Positions 63,266 through 64,000 of a stretch of DNA of 64,000 nt are shown here, in pieces. Within the stretch, counting starts at the first letter, position 1. Each line of letters opens with the position of its first letter. The stretch lies in assembly GCA_038136035.1 (NCBI GenBank), contig JAYPYV010000005.1, positions 1-64,000 of the forward strand. The letters are read 5' to 3'. The translations under genes and the position numbers were made by a program. Below the pieces are notes generated by a model, which saw nothing but the letters and a program-made list of their open reading frames with translations, did no database searches and was not told the DNA's origin. The DNA comes from UBA9926 sp023261215. Lineage in GTDB: Bacteria; Pseudomonadota; Gammaproteobacteria; Pseudomonadales; Azotimanducaceae.

Positions 63266-63763
63266 TTAGCTGCTGGTTGCTGGGCGTTCAGTCCGAACGC
63301 CAACGCTGGTTGCGGTTACCACTAAGTCACCAGACTGGTCTCGATACTCGGTGACGGATTCGCTGAACATGAGCTTGCCCCCACGTCGGCCCTCTTTTTC
63401 CCAGCTTTTTCCTGGTTTTGTTGTGGCAGTGAGTACATCACCCGCTTTGAGCGGCTTGTGATAGACATAGTGTTGTTCGGCATGCAGACCACCGCCGCCG
63501 CCTCCACCGCCACTGCCTTCTTTTTTGGTGATACCCGTGGGGCCTTTAGCGGAACCGAACCACTCCTCGCCAATCTTGGGGCGTAAAAAGTAGTCAGGGT
63601 CAAACTGAGCGCTGGCCTGAACGAAGGTGGGAGGAGCGATGACCGCGCCAGCTTCCGTCGTCTTTGCATGTTCCGCATCATGGTAGATGGGGTTTGCATC
63701 GCCAATGGATCGAGCGAACAACATGATGTGTCCTGCTTCGATCGGGAATTTGTCTACAGCCAT
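63266..63763 (-). CDS. MaoC/FAS1-like dehydratase N-domain protein
   Basis: 165 residues from ATG 63763, preceded by AGGGAGA; upstream codons are not family-like. DKFPIEAGHIMLFARSIGDANPIYHD and VIAPPTFVQAS match the FAS1-like dehydratase domain. It has a run of eight glycines (EGSGGGGGGGG) in mid-protein, a feature seen in this family as a flexible loop. It lies 15 bp before the catalytic MaoC gene and should be its structural partner. Confidence 0.88.
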   Translation of the reverse strand: MAVDKFPIEAGHIMLFARSIGDANPIYHDAEHAKTTEAGAVIAPPTFVQASAQFDPDYFLRPKIGEEWFGSAKGPTGITKKEGSGGGGGGGGLHAEQHYVYHKPLKAGDVLTATTKPGKSWEKEGRRGGKLMFSESVTEYRDQSGDLVVTATSVGVRTERPATSS

Positions 63764-63920
63764 AATATTCTCCCTGGTAAATGACCGAACCCGAAATAGG
63801 ATTGCCGAAAGTACACAGTGAATGCTGGAAGAGTCAAGCAAACGTAAGATTTGGCGTTTTTGTCTTGTCCGATCAGAAATCGGCGGTTAAGATGGCCGGC
63901 CCCGTTCATGAAATGAAGCC

Positions 63921-64000
63921 TTAGCTGATTCGACTTCGAGCGCTGTCCACGCGAGTCAGTAGTTTGAGTCGATCAAGAGCCATCGCTAAAGTGGGGTACA
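63921..64000 (-). CDS. Possible 3' end of a minus-strand gene
   Basis: From base 64000 leftward a frame is open for 25 codons and stops at 63923-63921, ending LKLLTRVDSARSRIS. The composition is plausible for a protein C-terminus, but it is too short to assign. Confidence 0.3.
   Translation of the reverse strand, partial: YPTLAMALDRLKLLTRVDSARSRIS

Noticed and set aside
1..64000. CRISPR arrays, tRNA/rRNA genes, insertion sequences, prophage
   Set aside because: Read for repeat-spacer patterns, tRNA-like cloverleaf sequences and transposase or integrase products; none was found.

Overview
The window looks like a piece of a gammaproteobacterial chromosome, probably a marine or aquatic heterotroph known mainly from metagenomes. 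The evidence is the AceK isocitrate dehydrogenase kinase/phosphatase, the FxsA, DsbD/ScsB and CbbQ/CbbO families, the three-part proton-translocating transhydrogenase and the many acyl-CoA enzymes. Two runs of exactly 100 N (31560-31659 and 49510-49609) mark scaffold joins. No rRNA, tRNA, CRISPR array, insertion sequence or prophage was found. The taxonomic placement is inference.

Layout. 1-9.5 kb: the end of a CHAT-domain (caspase-like) gene, a TolC-type outer-membrane protein, a luciferase-like oxidoreductase, an Hsp70-like ATPase, an AhpD-like peroxidase-related enzyme, an alpha/beta hydrolase, and a tightly coupled sugar isomerase plus two Gfo/Idh/MocA dehydrogenases. 9.6-14.9 kb: an RND efflux operon led by its own FadR/GntR-type regulator. 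Upstream of it, at 15092-15160, is an unusual run of five operator-like boxes at a fixed 14-bp pitch. 15.3-18.5 kb: aceK, a nitroreductase and an archaeal-looking cis-prenyltransferase in one coupled unit. 19-24 kb: an FHA-GGDEF diguanylate cyclase, a lipid flippase-like membrane protein, a CDP-alcohol phosphatidyltransferase, a short membrane-anchored protein with an NAD-binding epimerase-like partner, and a class II sirtuin. 24-30.5 kb (minus strand): two MFS carriers, a GAF histidine kinase, an F420-type LLM oxidoreductase and a MATE pump. 30.6-36.7 kb: a lactonase-like propeller, a heterodimeric ABC exporter and an acyl-CoA dehydrogenase.

36.7-51 kb: FxsA, then a collinear block of small hydrolase, enoyl-CoA hydratase, CbbQ-like AAA+ ATPase, CbbO/NorD-like VWA protein and VOC enzyme. 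These are followed by an MFS carrier, a hydrolase-pdxA pair, a ketopantoate-reductase-like gene and two neighbouring acyl-CoA dehydrogenases that may form a heteromer. 51-64 kb: an exported SAM-methyltransferase-like protein, a VOC protein, a class C beta-lactamase-like hydrolase, a two-gene cassette of a double-glycine-leader peptide and a rhomboid protease, the pntAA-pntAB-pntB operon, an acyl-CoA carboxyltransferase coupled to a ScsB/DsbD-like thiol transporter, and a split MaoC-type hydratase.

The strongest candidate for something undescribed is the 54.3-55.3 kb cassette. It encodes a 55-residue precursor with a textbook double-glycine leader and a very hydrophobic, cysteine-free, acidic core, followed 15 bp later by an intramembrane serine protease with an intact-looking rhomboid catalytic dyad. 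There is no C39-peptidase ABC transporter anywhere in the window. Second is the 14-bp operator array. Third is the archaeal-type prenyltransferase linked to aceK. Much of the rest reads as CoA-thioester catabolism (four dehydrogenase/hydratase genes, the MaoC pair, the carboxyltransferase) and export (RND, MATE, ABC, MFS).
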